From Alphaproteobacteria bacterium (GTDB lineage: Bacteria; Pseudomonadota; Alphaproteobacteria; SMXQ01): 38,678 nt of DNA. The stretch is taken from contig WHSO01000029.1 of NCBI GenBank assembly GCA_009380075.1, positions 1 through 38,678 on the forward strand, given 5' to 3'. Numbering within the stretch: the first letter of the stretch is position 1; the number at the start of each line of letters is the position of its first letter. Below the pieces are notes generated by a model. That model searched no databases. It was given only the letters and a program-made list of their open reading frames with translations, and was not told where the DNA came from. The position numbers and the translations under genes are program-made. This document shows positions 22,139 to 31,238 of the stretch, piece after piece.

Positions 22139-23160
22139 CCGCAGACGCGACCGATTTCAAGGGCCTGATCGCCGCCGTCGCCGACGGCCGGCCGCTCAGC
22201 CAGGCGGCGGCGGAAAAGGCGTTCGAGATCATCATGTCGGGCGAGGCGACGGCGTCCCAGATGGGCGCCTTCCTGATGGCGCTGCGGGTGCGTGGCGAGA
22301 CCGTGGACGAGATCGCCGGCGCCGCCAAGGTGATGCGGGCCAAGGCGCTGCACGTCAAGGCGCCCGCGGGCGCCATCGACACCTGCGGCACCGGCGGCGA
22401 CGCGCGCGGCACCTACAATATCTCGACCGGCGCGGCCCTCGTGGTCGCCGCCTGCGGCGTGCCGGTGGCCAAGCACGGCAACCGGGCCCTGTCGTCGAAG
22501 TCCGGCTCCGCCGACGTGCTCGCCGCACTCGGCGTCAACATCGACGCCGACATGGCGCTGGTGGAGCGGTCGCTGGCCGAGGCCGGCATCGGCTTCCTGA
22601 TGGCGCCGCGCCACCATTCGGCCATGCGCCACGTCGGCCCGACCCGGGTCGAGCTCGGCACGCGGACGATCTTCAACCTGCTCGGGCCGCTGTCGAACCC
22701 GGCCGGCACCACGCGCCAGCTCATCGGCGTGTTCCATCGCCAGTGGACGCGGCCGATGGCCGAGGTACTGGGGCAGTTGGGGTCGGAGCGCGCCTGGGTG
22801 GTGCACGGCTCCGACGGGCTTGACGAGATCACGACCACCGGGGCGACCTACGTCTCCGAGCTGAAGGACGGCAAGGTCAGCGCCTTCGAGGTGACGCCCG
22901 AGGACGCCGGCATCGCGCGCGCCGATCCCGACGATCTCAAGGGCGGCGATCCCGCCGCCAACGCCGCCGCCGTCACCGGCATGCTGGCGGGCGAGGCCGG
23001 GCCCTACCGCGACATCGTGCTGCTCAACGCCGCCGCGGCGCTGGTGGTCGCCGGCAAGGCGGCCGACCTCAAGGGCGGCGTCGCCCTGGCGGCAGACGCC
23101 ATCGCCTCGGGCAAGGCGAAGGCAGTGCTGGCGCGCCTCGTCGCCATCACCACGGGATGA
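22135..23160 (+). CDS. trpD: Anthranilate phosphoribosyltransferase
   Basis: Transfers phosphoribosyl from PRPP to anthranilate; 341 residues. Key segments: the N-terminal helical domain ([20 protein letters not shown]), the PRPP-binding glycine-rich loop [38 protein letters not shown], the anthranilate-site segment [19 protein letters not shown], and [13 protein letters not shown]. The start overlaps trpG and the end overlaps trpC, each as ATGA, so the three are translationally coupled. Confidence 0.97.
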   Translation: MTADATDFKGLIAAVADGRPLSQAAAEKAFEIIMSGEATASQMGAFLMALRVRGETVDEIAGAAKVMRAKALHVKAPAGAIDTCGTGGDARGTYNISTGAALVVAACGVPVAKHGNRALSSKSGSADVLAALGVNIDADMALVERSLAEAGIGFLMAPRHHSAMRHVGPTRVELGTRTIFNLLGPLSNPAGTTRQLIGVFHRQWTRPMAEVLGQLGSERAWVVHGSDGLDEITTTGATYVSELKDGKVSAFEVTPEDAGIARADPDDLKGGDPAANAAAVTGMLAGEAGPYRDIVLLNAAAALVVAGKAADLKGGVALAADAIASGKAKAVLARLVAITTG

Positions 23161-23990
23161 CCGCCGTGGCCGATATCCTCGCCGAAATCTGCGCCCGCGC
23201 CCGCGACACCGTCGCCCGGCGCAAGGCCGAGCGCCCGCAGGCGGCGGTCGAGGCGGCGGCCGAGGCCGCCCCGCCGGTGCGCTGGTTCCGCGCCGCGCTG
23301 GCGGCGCGCCAGGCGGCGGGCGGCTACGGCCTGATCGCCGAGATCAAGAAGGCGAGCCCGTCGGCCGGCCTCATCCGCCCCGATTTCGACGCTGCGGAAC
23401 TGGCCAAAGCCTATGAGGCAGGCGGCGCGACCTGCCTGTCGGTACTGACCGACGAGCCCTATTTCCAGGGCCGTGACGAGGACCTGGTGGCGGCACGGAC
23501 GGCGTGCAAACTGCCGGTGCTGCGCAAGGATTTCATGGTGGATCCGTGGCAGATCGCCGAAAGCCGGGCGTTGGGGGCCGATTGCGTGCTGCTGATCATG
23601 GCGGTGCTTGACGACAAAACGGCGTTGGAAATGGCGCACGAAGCGCGCCGCCACGGGATGGATGTGCTGGTCGAAGTCCATGACGAGGCCGAAATGGAGC
23701 GCGCCGCGCGCCTCGAGACCGGGTTCATCGGCATCAACAACCGCGATCTGAAGACCCTTCGGACCGACCTGGCGGTCACTGAACGGCTCGTTCCATGCGC
23801 GCCCAAGGGCGCCATGCTGGTGTGCGAATCGGGGATCGGCAGCGCCAAGGACGTCGAACGCATGGCGAAAGCGGGCGCAAAATCGTTTTTGGTCGGCGAA
23901 TCGCTGATGCGCGCGCCCGACGTTGCCGCCGCCGTGCGGGCGTTGGTTGGCGACTCCCGGGCCAAGCCGGCATCGTTGCACGCGCATTAG
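23157..23990 (+). CDS. trpC: Indole-3-glycerol phosphate synthase
   Basis: Closes the indole ring from carboxyphenylamino-deoxyribulose phosphate; 277 residues, a TIM barrel. Motifs: [16 protein letters not shown] (catalytic Lys in EIKKASPS), [27 protein letters not shown] (second catalytic Lys), [22 protein letters not shown] and [21 protein letters not shown]. It is stand-alone, not fused to TrpF. It ends 10 bp before moaC, which suggests the trp and molybdenum-cofactor genes share one transcript. Confidence 0.97.
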   Translation: MTAVADILAEICARARDTVARRKAERPQAAVEAAAEAAPPVRWFRAALAARQAAGGYGLIAEIKKASPSAGLIRPDFDAAELAKAYEAGGATCLSVLTDEPYFQGRDEDLVAARTACKLPVLRKDFMVDPWQIAESRALGADCVLLIMAVLDDKTALEMAHEARRHGMDVLVEVHDEAEMERAARLETGFIGINNRDLKTLRTDLAVTERLVPCAPKGAMLVCESGIGSAKDVERMAKAGAKSFLVGESLMRAPDVAAAVRALVGDSRAKPASLHAH

Positions 23991-24000
23991 GGGTACGCTG

Positions 24001-24483
24001 ATGGCGCGATTCACACATCTCGACGCCAAGGGCAACGCCCGCATGGTCGACGTCGGCGCCAAGAAGGTGACGGCGCGCACCGCCACGGCGAAGGGCCGCA
24101 TCCACGTTTCGGCGGCGACGCTGAAGTCGATCCGCGAAGGCGGAGTCAAGAAAGGCGATGTCCTTTCGGTCGCGCGCCTTGCCGGCATCATGGGGGCGAA
24201 GAAGACGCCGGACCTGATCCCGCTGTGCCATCCCCTGCCCCTCAATTCGGTCAAGGTCGAGCTTGCCGCCGCCGCCGATGGGTCGAGCGCCATCGACATC
24301 ACCGCCACCTGCAAGGTGACGGCCAGGACCGGCGTCGAGATGGAAGCGCTGACCGCCGTCGCCGTCGCCGCCCTCACCGTCTACGACATGTGCAAGGCCG
24401 CCGACAAAACCATGCGCATCACCGACATCCGCCTCGTCCACAAGGCCGGCGGGCGCTCCGGCACCTACAAGGCAAAGGCGTGA
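24001..24483 (+). CDS. moaC: Cyclic pyranopterin monophosphate synthase
   Basis: Second step of molybdenum-cofactor synthesis: converts the cyclic GTP product of MoaA to cyclic pyranopterin monophosphate. 160 residues with [27 protein letters not shown], the active-site motif [32 protein letters not shown] and YDMCKAADK. The ATG at 24001 follows AGGGG. The partner moaA is not in the window. It lies 2 bp before moeA. Confidence 0.97.
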   Translation: MARFTHLDAKGNARMVDVGAKKVTARTATAKGRIHVSAATLKSIREGGVKKGDVLSVARLAGIMGAKKTPDLIPLCHPLPLNSVKVELAAAADGSSAIDITATCKVTARTGVEMEALTAVAVAALTVYDMCKAADKTMRITDIRLVHKAGGRSGTYKAKA

Positions 24484-24485
24484 GC

Positions 24486-25709
24486 ATGGCCGAGGGATTG
24501 CTCTCGGTCGCCGAGGCGCGCGAACGCATCCGCGCCGCGTTCACGCCGCTCGCCGCCGAGACGGTGGCGCTGTCGGACGCCGCCGGACGCGCGCTGGCCG
24601 AGGACCTCGCCGCACGCCGGACCCAGCCGCCGACGGCGGTCTCCGCCATGGACGGCTACGCCGTGCGCGCAGCCGATGCGGCCCGGGTGCCGGCAAAGGT
24701 CAAGCTGATCGGCGAGGCGCCGGCCGGCGGCGCCTTCGCGGGCCGGGTCGGCAAGGGCGAATGCGTCCGCATCTTCACCGGCGGGCCGGTGCCCGACGGC
24801 GCCGACGCCATCGTCATCCAGGAAGACACCGACATGGGCGCGCCCGTGGTCACGGTGACCGAGGCGCCGAAGCCGCGCCAGCACATCCGCGACGCCGGCA
24901 TCGACTTCGCCGAGGGGGATATCCTGCTGCGTTCCGGGCGCCGCCTGACGGCCCGCGACATCGGCCTCGCCGCGGCGATGAACCATCCCTGGGTGGCGGT
25001 CCGGCGCAAGCCCCGCATCGCCATCCTCGCCACCGGCGACGAGGTGGTGCGCCCGGGCGACCCCATCGGCCCCTACCAGATCGTCTCCTCCAACGGCCCG
25101 GCGCTGGCCGCCCTGATCGCGGCGCGCGGCGGCGTGGCGAGCGACCTCGGCATCGCCCGCGACGAGGCCGGCTCGATCCGTGCGCTGACCGAAGGCGCGC
25201 GCGGGGCCGACCTGCTGCTCACCACCGGCGGCGTCTCAGTCGGCGATTACGACCTGGTGCAGAAGGTGCTGGGCGAGGCCGGCCTCGCCGTCGACTTCTG
25301 GAAGATCGCGATGAAGCCGGGCAAGCCGATGATGTTCGGCCGCCTCGGCGAAACCCATGTCATCGGCCTGCCGGGCAACCCGGTGTCCAGCATGGTCTGC
25401 GCGCTCCTGTTCCTCGGCACCGCCATCGACGCCATGCTCGGCCTGCCGGGCTCCGGCGTGCCGCTGGCCCGCGCCCGCCTCGGCACCGACCTGCGCGCCA
25501 ACAATTTCCGCGAGGACTACCTGCGCGCGACGCTGGCGGCCGACGGCCCCGACCTGCCGGTGGCGACGCCCTTCCCGGTGCAGGACTCCTCGATGATGTC
25601 GCGCCTGGCCGAGGCCGATTGCCTCGTCATCCGCCCGCCCAACGCGCCCGCCGCGCACAAGGGCGACGTGGTCGATGTCATCCCGCTCGCGGACATCCCC
25701 GGCGCCTGA
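24486..25709 (+). CDS. moeA: Molybdopterin molybdenumtransferase
   Basis: Inserts molybdate into adenylated molybdopterin; 407 residues. Domain order typical of MoeA: N-terminal SVAEARERIRAAFTPL with PPTAVSAMDGYAVRA, then GEAPAGGAFAG and RIFTGGPVPDGADAIV. The molybdopterin-binding core has ILATGDEVVRPGD, ISSNGPALAAL-like sequence, LLTTGGVSVGDYDLVQ, MKPGKPMMFGRL and GLPGNPVSSMV. A beta-barrel C-terminal domain follows. It is the last gene of the trpGDC-moaC-moeA run. In many alphaproteobacteria lexA comes next; here a 9.7-kb accessory region intervenes. Confidence 0.96.
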   Translation: MAEGLLSVAEARERIRAAFTPLAAETVALSDAAGRALAEDLAARRTQPPTAVSAMDGYAVRAADAARVPAKVKLIGEAPAGGAFAGRVGKGECVRIFTGGPVPDGADAIVIQEDTDMGAPVVTVTEAPKPRQHIRDAGIDFAEGDILLRSGRRLTARDIGLAAAMNHPWVAVRRKPRIAILATGDEVVRPGDPIGPYQIVSSNGPALAALIAARGGVASDLGIARDEAGSIRALTEGARGADLLLTTGGVSVGDYDLVQKVLGEAGLAVDFWKIAMKPGKPMMFGRLGETHVIGLPGNPVSSMVCALLFLGTAIDAMLGLPGSGVPLARARLGTDLRANNFREDYLRATLAADGPDLPVATPFPVQDSSMMSRLAEADCLVIRPPNAPAAHKGDVVDVIPLADIPGA

Positions 25710-25774
25710 CGGCACGCCGGACAAGGCGCCCGATTTTCGGAATTCGCTCTCGGCGAATACAGTCTTCGTCCAAA

Positions 25775-25802
25775 GTGACGAAAAAGAATTCAAATATACA
25801 AT
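25775..25802 (+). promoter_or_regulatory. Predicted promoter of the two-domain cupin gene
   Basis: GTGACG (25775-25780), a 16-nt spacer and TACAAT (25797-25802) in a short AT-rich patch of the moeA-cupin gap. It would give a leader of about 145 nt. A 6-bp hairpin (ATTCGC/GCGAAT, 25742-25758) lies just upstream and could mark the end of the moeA transcript. Confidence 0.4.
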
Positions 25803-25954
25803 CGCCGCGCTTCCAGCCTAGAATTTCTCCCACTCTCGAAGAGACCGGAAAGTAATCGCGTATCGTCCCGCAGCGTTGAGGTGTGGGCGCAATCGTGAAA
25901 CGGCGAAACGGGAGGGAACGAGGGAGACACTAAGGGACGAAAGGAAACCGAAAA

Positions 25955-26692
25955 ATGGCGGACGCACCGGTCAAAGAAGTCAAGACGCAGAAGAACGTAC
26001 CCGTCATCGAAGATCGCGCGCAGATCTTCGACGTGGCGGAATCGATGAAGAAGCGTGGCCCGCTCAACGGCCGGGTGGACATGGCGCGCTCGCCCAACAG
26101 CTTCATCGCCGTGTTCCAGACACGGCCGCGCGGCGGCGAGACCCATATCCACCAGCACCCGGATTCGGACCAGATCCTCTTCGTTCTCAAGGGCGAGCTC
26201 ACCCTCGCCGGACTCGAGGAAAAGAAATACACGCTGACACCCAACCAGGGCGTGCTGATCCCCGCGGGGGTCCACTACGGTTTCACCAACACGACCCAGG
26301 AAGACGTGGTCTTCCTGACCATGCGCACCGAGGCGAGCGGCGGGCGCCGGGTCGCCTACGTCCCCAACGTGCCGTCCAACGTGCTGGTAAAGATTCCGGT
26401 GGACGACATCGGTGCCAAGGGGTTCGGCCGGCATATCTACGTTTACGCCATGGACCGCAATACCATCGGCATCTCGCCCCTGCTGATGGACGAATGGAAC
26501 CGGGCGTCGCTGCTGCGCATGAACTGCGAATACGAGCAGGACGGCGACATGGTCGTCGCCAAGCTGCCGCTCCGCATGTCGCAGTGGTACAAGATCGACA
26601 AGCTGAACGACGGCGACTACAGGATCCTCACGGAACCGGAAAAGATCCGCGTTAGGATCGACCTGTCGCCGGTCATCAACAAACGCGCCTAG
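25955..26692 (+). CDS. Cupin-domain protein of unknown function (245 aa)
   Basis: Not recognised as a named enzyme. The N-terminal cupin (about 45-125) has THIHQHPDSDQILFVLKG, with H64 and H66 as likely metal ligands and Q73 where the canonical motif has Glu. The second motif is LIPAGVHYGFTN, with H107 as the third histidine. A second, cupin-like or beta-rich half (about 135-245) has no clear metal ligands. There is no signal peptide, so it is probably cytosolic; a dioxygenase, isomerase or small-molecule-binding role is possible but unproven. It has its own candidate promoter and is followed directly by a 12-bp palindrome and an IS remnant. It is the only plus-strand gene in the moeA-lexA insertion. 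Confidence 0.8.
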   Translation: MADAPVKEVKTQKNVPVIEDRAQIFDVAESMKKRGPLNGRVDMARSPNSFIAVFQTRPRGGETHIHQHPDSDQILFVLKGELTLAGLEEKKYTLTPNQGVLIPAGVHYGFTNTTQEDVVFLTMRTEASGGRRVAYVPNVPSNVLVKIPVDDIGAKGFGRHIYVYAMDRNTIGISPLLMDEWNRASLLRMNCEYEQDGDMVVAKLPLRMSQWYKIDKLNDGDYRILTEPEKIRVRIDLSPVINKRA

Positions 26693-26703
26693 GGTCCGGA
26701 CCC
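26692..26703. repeat. 12-bp perfect palindrome at the cupin stop codon
   Basis: GGGTCCGGACCC begins on the last base of the TAG stop codon. It lacks a loop, so it is a poor hairpin; it sits at the left border of the IS remnant. Confidence 0.4.
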
Positions 26704-26704
26704 A

Positions 26705-27040
26705 TAAAAGGGATTCACAAGGAAGTGCTGTCGTGATTCAAACTCCCTGAAGGGAGTTTGTGATGACGCGTCCGTATTTCTGGCTTTCCGATGATCAGTT
26801 CGCGCGGCTTGCGCCGCCTCTTCCCAGGTCGCCGACTGCACCGCTGCCGATGCCCTGCTGGACCGGATGCCCGCCACGTCCATCCTGCATGGGGACAAGG
26901 GCTACGACAGCAACGCCGTTCGCCGCAAGATCGAGGCCAGGGGCGCGGCTCCCAACATCCCGCCCAAGGCCAACAGGCGCTGGAAGAACTGCTTCTCGCC
27001 CCGCCTTTATCGGGACCGCAACGCCATCGCGGGCATGTCG
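26705..27040 (+). mobile_element. IS5-family insertion-sequence remnant, internally deleted
   Basis: Left part: a 9-bp hairpin (CAAACTCCC 26739-26747, GGGAGTTTG 26752-26760) directly before an ATG at 26763. That ATG opens MTRPYFWLSDDQFARLAPPL, the usual N-terminus of IS5-family (IS427-like) transposases. After about 20 codons the frame shifts at a deletion. The other frame then continues with DALLDRMPATSILHGDKGYDSN, GAAPNIPPKANRRWKNC and RLYRDRNAI, which is the central to C-terminal catalytic region. The element stops near 27040, where the conserved Glu-Arg-Met-Phe after RNAI should be. Both the first third of the catalytic domain and the right end are missing, so it cannot transpose. Confidence 0.75.
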
Positions 27041-27064
27041 TTGCTCCCGAGACTGCGTAGATAG
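26763..27064 (+). pseudogene. Degenerate IS5-family transposase
   Basis: Two transposase pieces in different frames: codons from 26763 to about 26825, then about 26830-27035. A deletion of roughly 100 or more residues relative to a full transposase lies between them. The second Asp of the DDE triad lies in GDKGYDSN, while the final Glu (in the usual RNAIERMF) is lost because the sequence switches to the neighbouring hydrolase gene. The tail to the stop at 27064 is antisense hydrolase DNA. Confidence 0.7.
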
Positions 27065-27762
27065 TCCGTTGCCGCGTCGATAGAAATGACATCGGCATAC
27101 TTCTGGTGCATGTCAAAAAGGTTGATGGCGTGGCACGCTTCGTGGCGATCGAATACGCATTCCTCAACGACCTGCACGCGGAACCGATGGCTGGCGGCGT
27201 CGACGACCGTCGCGCGAACGCAGCCGCTCGTGCTCTCGCCCGTGACCAGAAGCGTGTCGACCCCCAGACGGATGAGTTCGGCAACCAGGGGAGTGCCCCA
27301 AAACGCGCTGGGTGCGGTCTTGCGGACGACCACGTCGCCCTCTTGCGGCGCGACCTCGTCGATGATGTCGTACCGTCGGGCAAAACGTTTGCGCGCCGCG
27401 GGATCGCTCAAGTCAATTCGGCGCGGTGAACCCGCATGAATCGCTTGGGACCAGCCGGGAATGCCGGAGTCTTCGTCCAGTAGCCCCGTGGCGTGGCACA
27501 CGGGAACGCCTGCGGCCCGCGCTTCACGCATCAACGCTTGGACATGGGGGATAGTGTTCCAGGCCGCCGGACCGCAGTAGCCTGGCCATTGCTTGATGCC
27601 ATCCAAGAGCGGCAGGTTTTCGTCGCCGAATGCGCCGCGATAGATGTCGATGTTGAGGATGGCGGGGCGCTTGCCGAACCCGATACGCCGGTCGCCGTGT
27701 CTTTGGGCGAGGTGGGCCTTGTCTTGTGCGGTGAGAAAACGGTCCCAAACGCGAGTCATCAT
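27007..27762 (-). CDS. Isochorismatase-superfamily cysteine hydrolase (N-carbamoylsarcosine amidase-like)
   Basis: A cytosolic amide hydrolase of 251 residues. The catalytic triad is visible as D39 (LNIDIYRGAFG), K148 (VVVRKTAPSAFWGT) and the nucleophile C181 in TGESTSGCVRATVVDAA. The STSGCVRA context is closest to N-carbamoylsarcosine amidase, although substrate cannot be fixed by eye. The ATG at 27762 (or the next codon, 27759) follows GGGAGAG; a longer frame to 27948 runs through a palindromic repeat. The last 8-10 codons and the stop lie in IS-remnant DNA, so the original C-terminus has been replaced. It is downstream of the ABC permease on the same strand, separated by REP-like repeats. 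Confidence 0.82.
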   Translation of the reverse strand: MMTRVWDRFLTAQDKAHLAQRHGDRRIGFGKRPAILNIDIYRGAFGDENLPLLDGIKQWPGYCGPAAWNTIPHVQALMREARAAGVPVCHATGLLDEDSGIPGWSQAIHAGSPRRIDLSDPAARKRFARRYDIIDEVAPQEGDVVVRKTAPSAFWGTPLVAELIRLGVDTLLVTGESTSGCVRATVVDAASHRFRVQVVEECVFDRHEACHAINLFDMHQKYADVISIDAATDYLRSLGSNDMPAMALRSR

Positions 27763-27870
27763 GAGCTCTCCCAGTCGTTTTATGGAAGTTTTTCGGGCAC
27801 TATAGCAATCCGAGATGAAGCTTATAGCCACGGATGAATGAACTCCAGTCCTCCAGCGATCTGGACCTTC

Positions 27871-27934
27871 CTTCGCCCGCCTAAGCGGGCTTCGCGAAGG
27901 TGGGTGGATGCCCCGCATAAAGTGGGGCATCCAC
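27871..27934. repeat. REP-like palindrome pair A
   Basis: Two hairpins in tandem. GCCCGC-CTAA-GCGGGC lies at 27875-27890. An 11-bp perfect stem, GTGGATGCCCC/GGGGCATCCAC, lies at 27904-27914 and 27924-27934. They lie between the permease and hydrolase genes. The GGGGCAT/ATGCCCC arms also appear in repeat B at 29764. Confidence 0.65.
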
Positions 27935-27958
27935 GTATCTGAATTCATGGAATCCGTG

Positions 27959-29707
27959 CTACGAGCCGTAAGCCCTGAGGATCAGGCGCCGGCTCAGGAA
28001 CGTCAGGACGGTGATGGCGAGGATGAGGAGCACGCCGAGCGCGCTTGCCGCCGACAGGTTCTGGATTTCGTCCCAGTAGTTCCAGAGCACGACCGAAATG
28101 GTCCAGTTGTCCCGGCTGGCCAGCATCAGCGGGATCGAGAACGACCGCACCGCGTGGGCCGCGACCCAGATCCATGCGGCGGCGATCGCGGGAAAGACCA
28201 GCGGCAGCGTGATGCGCATGAGCACCAGGACGCGGTGCGCGCCCGAGACCCTGCCCGCTTCCTCCAGCTCCTTGTGGATCTGCGTGATCGCCGCGTTCAT
28301 GGTCCGTGTGCAGAACGCGATGTATTGGGTCACCAGGGCGAGGATGATGATCCAGACCGTGCCGTAGAGGCCGAGGGAACGGAACGGCGGCTGGAGATAG
28401 AGCAGGATGAAGGCGAGCGCCACGATGATGCCCGGCACGGCATGGGACAGGAAGGCCAGGCCGTCGAGCAGGAAGCGCCCGCGCATCTTGGTCCGGACGA
28501 CAATCCATGAAATGAAGAATGCGAGGATCACCGCGCCGGTCGCGGTGCCGACGGTGACGATCACCGTGTTCCACAATGCCTGCAGGATACCCTCCTCCTG
28601 CGACAGCGCCCGGTAATGCATCAGCGAGAACTGGCCGATTTGGTCCCAGCTGAATTCCCGGTAGTGGGGAAGCAGCGACGCCCACACCAGGATCATGAGC
28701 GGCAGGACCACGGCAAAGAGGAAATAGGCGATGAACAGGCCGAGGGCGGCATGGCGCCACTTGCCGAGCGGGATCACATGCGGCCGGTAGCCCTTCCCGG
28801 TCACGGTCGCGAAGCGTTCGCTGCGGTTGATGACCTGCCTCTGGTAAATCCACACGAGGATGATCGCGATCAGGAAGTAGCTCACGCTGAACGCCGCGCC
28901 CAGGCCGTAGCTGGGAACCAGGCGCGTGGAGAAGTAGATCATGGTGCTGTAGACGTAGATTCCCGCCGGCAGGCCGACCACGAGGGGGGCCTCGAACGAT
29001 TCCATGGACGACATGAAGGAATAGAGAAATGCCGCCAGGACTGCGGGCAGCAGGACCGGAAGCGTGACCTTGCGGAAGGTCTTGGTGATGCCGGCCCCGG
29101 CCGTGCGCGCCGCTTCCTCGAGGGCCGGATCCATCATCCGGAAGGCGCCGACGATGATCAGGAATACCGTGGACACGCCCCGCAAGCCGTCGAGGAAGAT
29201 CATTCCCGACATCGAATAGATGTTGAACGGACCCCTCTCCAGCCGCAGGCCGAACCAGTCCGCGAAGACGGCACGCAGCCCCACGTTGACGACGCCGGTA
29301 TCCGGCGACAGCAGCAGGACCCAGGCCATGGAGAACAGCAGACCCGGCATGGCCAGCGGAATGAGGAGCAGCGCCCAGGCGAGGTTCCGGAACGGCATGT
29401 CCGTCCGCTCGATCAGCCACGCAAACAGCACCGCCAGGGTCAGCGTGATGACGGTGCCCACCGTCGCGAACACGAAGGTGTTCCACATCATCTGATAGGT
29501 GAGCGGATTGCTGTACGCAGTGACGTAGTTCTCCAAAGTAAAAGGTCCGGGCACCGCGGGGTGCCCGGACCGGAAGCTGTGCACGAACATCTGCCCTATC
29601 GGAAAGATGATCAACCAGAGCAGAAGCACCACGACCAGGACGAAGATAAGGTTCGACGGCGCGAACTGCCGCGTCCAGGCGGGACGCCTCAACTCCAGGA
29701 TCGACAT
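27959..29707 (-). CDS. ABC transporter permease, double-domain (iron/polyamine-type importer)
   Basis: A 582-residue inner-membrane permease made of two fused transmembrane domains with about 12 helices, as in FbpB/ThiP-like importers. Each half contains an EAA loop for contact with the ATPase: EEAARTAGAGITKTFRKVTLPVLLP (about 210-234) and EEAGRVSGAHRVLVLMRITLPLVFP (about 495-519). The start follows a window of basic residues before the first helix (MSILELRRPAWTRQFAPS). It is downstream of, and most likely partners, the solute-binding protein at 29872-30948, although a REP-like element lies between them. No ATPase gene is in the window, so the complex must borrow one or is incomplete. Confidence 0.9.
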   Translation of the reverse strand: MSILELRRPAWTRQFAPSNLIFVLVVVLLLWLIIFPIGQMFVHSFRSGHPAVPGPFTLENYVTAYSNPLTYQMMWNTFVFATVGTVITLTLAVLFAWLIERTDMPFRNLAWALLLIPLAMPGLLFSMAWVLLLSPDTGVVNVGLRAVFADWFGLRLERGPFNIYSMSGMIFLDGLRGVSTVFLIIVGAFRMMDPALEEAARTAGAGITKTFRKVTLPVLLPAVLAAFLYSFMSSMESFEAPLVVGLPAGIYVYSTMIYFSTRLVPSYGLGAAFSVSYFLIAIILVWIYQRQVINRSERFATVTGKGYRPHVIPLGKWRHAALGLFIAYFLFAVVLPLMILVWASLLPHYREFSWDQIGQFSLMHYRALSQEEGILQALWNTVIVTVGTATGAVILAFFISWIVVRTKMRGRFLLDGLAFLSHAVPGIIVALAFILLYLQPPFRSLGLYGTVWIIILALVTQYIAFCTRTMNAAITQIHKELEEAGRVSGAHRVLVLMRITLPLVFPAIAAAWIWVAAHAVRSFSIPLMLASRDNWTISVVLWNYWDEIQNLSAASALGVLLILAITVLTFLSRRLILRAYGS

Positions 29708-29760
29708 GTCCGGCCCCCTGCGCGCGGCATGTCGCTAGCGCGCTGCCTTAACGTTGAAGC

Positions 29761-29835
29761 GTCATGCCCCGGCTTGTCCGGGGCATCCATGGATCGCCCG
29801 GTGATCCCCCGATCAAGTCGGGGGAGGGCGATGAC
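29761..29835. repeat. REP-like palindrome pair B
   Basis: The unit is bounded by GTCAT and ATGAC. The first hairpin is ATGCCCCGG/CCGGGGCAT (29764-29772, 29778-29786). The second is nested: ATCGCCC/GGGCGAT (29793-29799, 29826-29832) outside TCCCCCGA/TCGGGGGA (29805-29812, 29818-29825). The inner arms are identical to those of repeat C at 36195. It lies inside the binding-protein/permease gap and may act on mRNA stability or partial termination. Confidence 0.7.
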
Positions 29836-29871
29836 GAATCAAAAATTGATTCGTTCCTTGGAAAATGTGCT

Positions 29872-30948
29872 CTAGCGCGCCACCGGCATGCCCATCGTCG
29901 CGAGGATGCTGCGGAGGATCTGGCTGGCCCGGGTCTGGTATTCCCAGCTCCCGCGAATTACCTTCTTGTTCTTCAGCATGCCGTAGGACGTCGCCCCCGG
30001 CAGGGTCGGATCGCCGGTGAACTGCACCTCGTCGAGGAGGTTCAGGCCCTCCTCCGAGATCGACCAGTGGATCCACAGTATCGCCGCGTAGGGATTCTTG
30101 GCGCCCTTGGGCACGAAGACGAAGTCGCCGCCGCTGATCAGCGCCGGATTCGGCACCACGAAGCCGAGGTTCTTCACGCCCTCCCCCAGCACCGCCCGCT
30201 GATGGGTGGACCAGAACTGGCCGCAAACGAAGGTGTAGGCGCCGCCCGCGAGGCGCGTCTGCATCCCGGTGCGGTCGCGGTTGAAGATCGGCTTGTTCTC
30301 CTTGATCTTGCGGGCGTGCTCCAGGGTCTTCTTTTCACCCCAGGCATCGTTCTGGTACAGGATTTCGAGATGACGGGGCCGGACGTTGTAGGCGATCTGC
30401 CCCTTGAAGCGCGGGTCGGCGCAGGATTCCCAGGTCAGCTTTTCCGCTTCCGCCTTGGACAGCTTGTTGGTGTTGTAGCTCATGCCGTAGAGCTGTGTCC
30501 GGTAGGTCACGCCGATGCCTTCGGGATGGTAGCGTTCCAGACTGACGCCGAGTCCCTTCCAGTCCACCTTGCGGAAGATGCCGGCCTTGATCCCGTCGGG
30601 TACCGCATCCTGGCCCAGCGTCGCCACGTCGTAGGACACCATCCCGCTCACCAGTTCGGTGAACAGCCGCTGCCGCTCGCGGGAGCCGCCGATCCTGTTG
30701 TGGTGAACCTTGACGAAGGGATACTTCTTCTGGAACGCCTCGATCAGGCGCGGCGCGGCGACGATGTCGCCCTCCTTCTTCCGCACCGTGATGGCGATCC
30801 GCACCTCGCCTTCCTTCTTGGCTCCGGCGATGATCTCTTCCATCGTCTGGGACTTCAGAGGCGTACCGAAGGCAAGAGTGATCGCGGCGATGCCCGCAGC
30901 GATCGCAAATACTCTCAGTTTCTTTACGGGATTTTGTGAATACAGCAT
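29872..30948 (-). CDS. Periplasmic solute-binding protein, iron/ABC type
   Basis: A 358-residue extracellular solute-binding protein with a Sec signal peptide (about 1-33; basic NPVKKLR, a hydrophobic stretch, then PLKSQ). The mature part starts TMEEIIAGAKKEGEVRIA, followed by IEAFQKKYPFVKVHHNR, SYDVATLG and a C-terminal lobe with AYTFVCGQFWSTHQ. This is the type-2 periplasmic binding fold used by Fe(III), 2-aminoethylphosphonate and polyamine importers. The ligand is not evident; the Tyr-Tyr iron pair of FbpA is not seen. The start follows AGGGGAGG. It is upstream of the double-domain permease and does not have the C-terminal cysteine module of the other two binding proteins. Confidence 0.88.
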   Translation of the reverse strand: MLYSQNPVKKLRVFAIAAGIAAITLAFGTPLKSQTMEEIIAGAKKEGEVRIAITVRKKEGDIVAAPRLIEAFQKKYPFVKVHHNRIGGSRERQRLFTELVSGMVSYDVATLGQDAVPDGIKAGIFRKVDWKGLGVSLERYHPEGIGVTYRTQLYGMSYNTNKLSKAEAEKLTWESCADPRFKGQIAYNVRPRHLEILYQNDAWGEKKTLEHARKIKENKPIFNRDRTGMQTRLAGGAYTFVCGQFWSTHQRAVLGEGVKNLGFVVPNPALISGGDFVFVPKGAKNPYAAILWIHWSISEEGLNLLDEVQFTGDPTLPGATSYGMLKNKKVIRGSWEYQTRASQILRSILATMGMPVAR

Positions 30949-31019
30949 CTTTAGAAGCCTCCCCTGATCGCAAGTTCTTCTAAGAAACTCTTTCGCCCAT
31001 CCTGTCCCAAGCGGGTTCC

Positions 31020-31108
31020 GTTGACAAACTCAATTTGGCATTTTCATGCGACGTGCGTCGCGTGACAGGCGCGCGACGCCACGGGCACGGTACATCCTGC
31101 GACGCACG
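31020..31108. promoter_or_regulatory. Intergenic palindromes in the cupin-binding protein gap, possible operators
   Basis: The 290-bp gap 30949-31238 has no gene. It contains a consensus TTGACA (31021-31026, plus strand) without a convincing -10. It also has a palindrome GCGACG-TG-CGTCGC (31048-31061), whose right half recurs inverted as GCGACGCAC at 31099-31107. The upstream region of the binding-protein gene lies here, so these may be regulator sites; no regulator gene is adjacent. Confidence 0.3.
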
Positions 31109-31238
31109 GAAAAACTATCTTTCGATCTGCCCGGACAACGAATCGGTGAAGCGCACCCGCGCCCTTCCCGTCCAAGCATACCGGTCGGGCTGCGCTACCC
31201 TTTGAAGCGCTGCCGGCGCGACGGCAATGAAGCGCGGT

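Noticed and set aside
29764-30939. Plus-strand frame beginning MPRLVRGIH
   Set aside because: The start lies inside REP-like repeat B and the rest is antisense to the binding-protein gene. Such N-termini are a known translation artefact of these palindromes.
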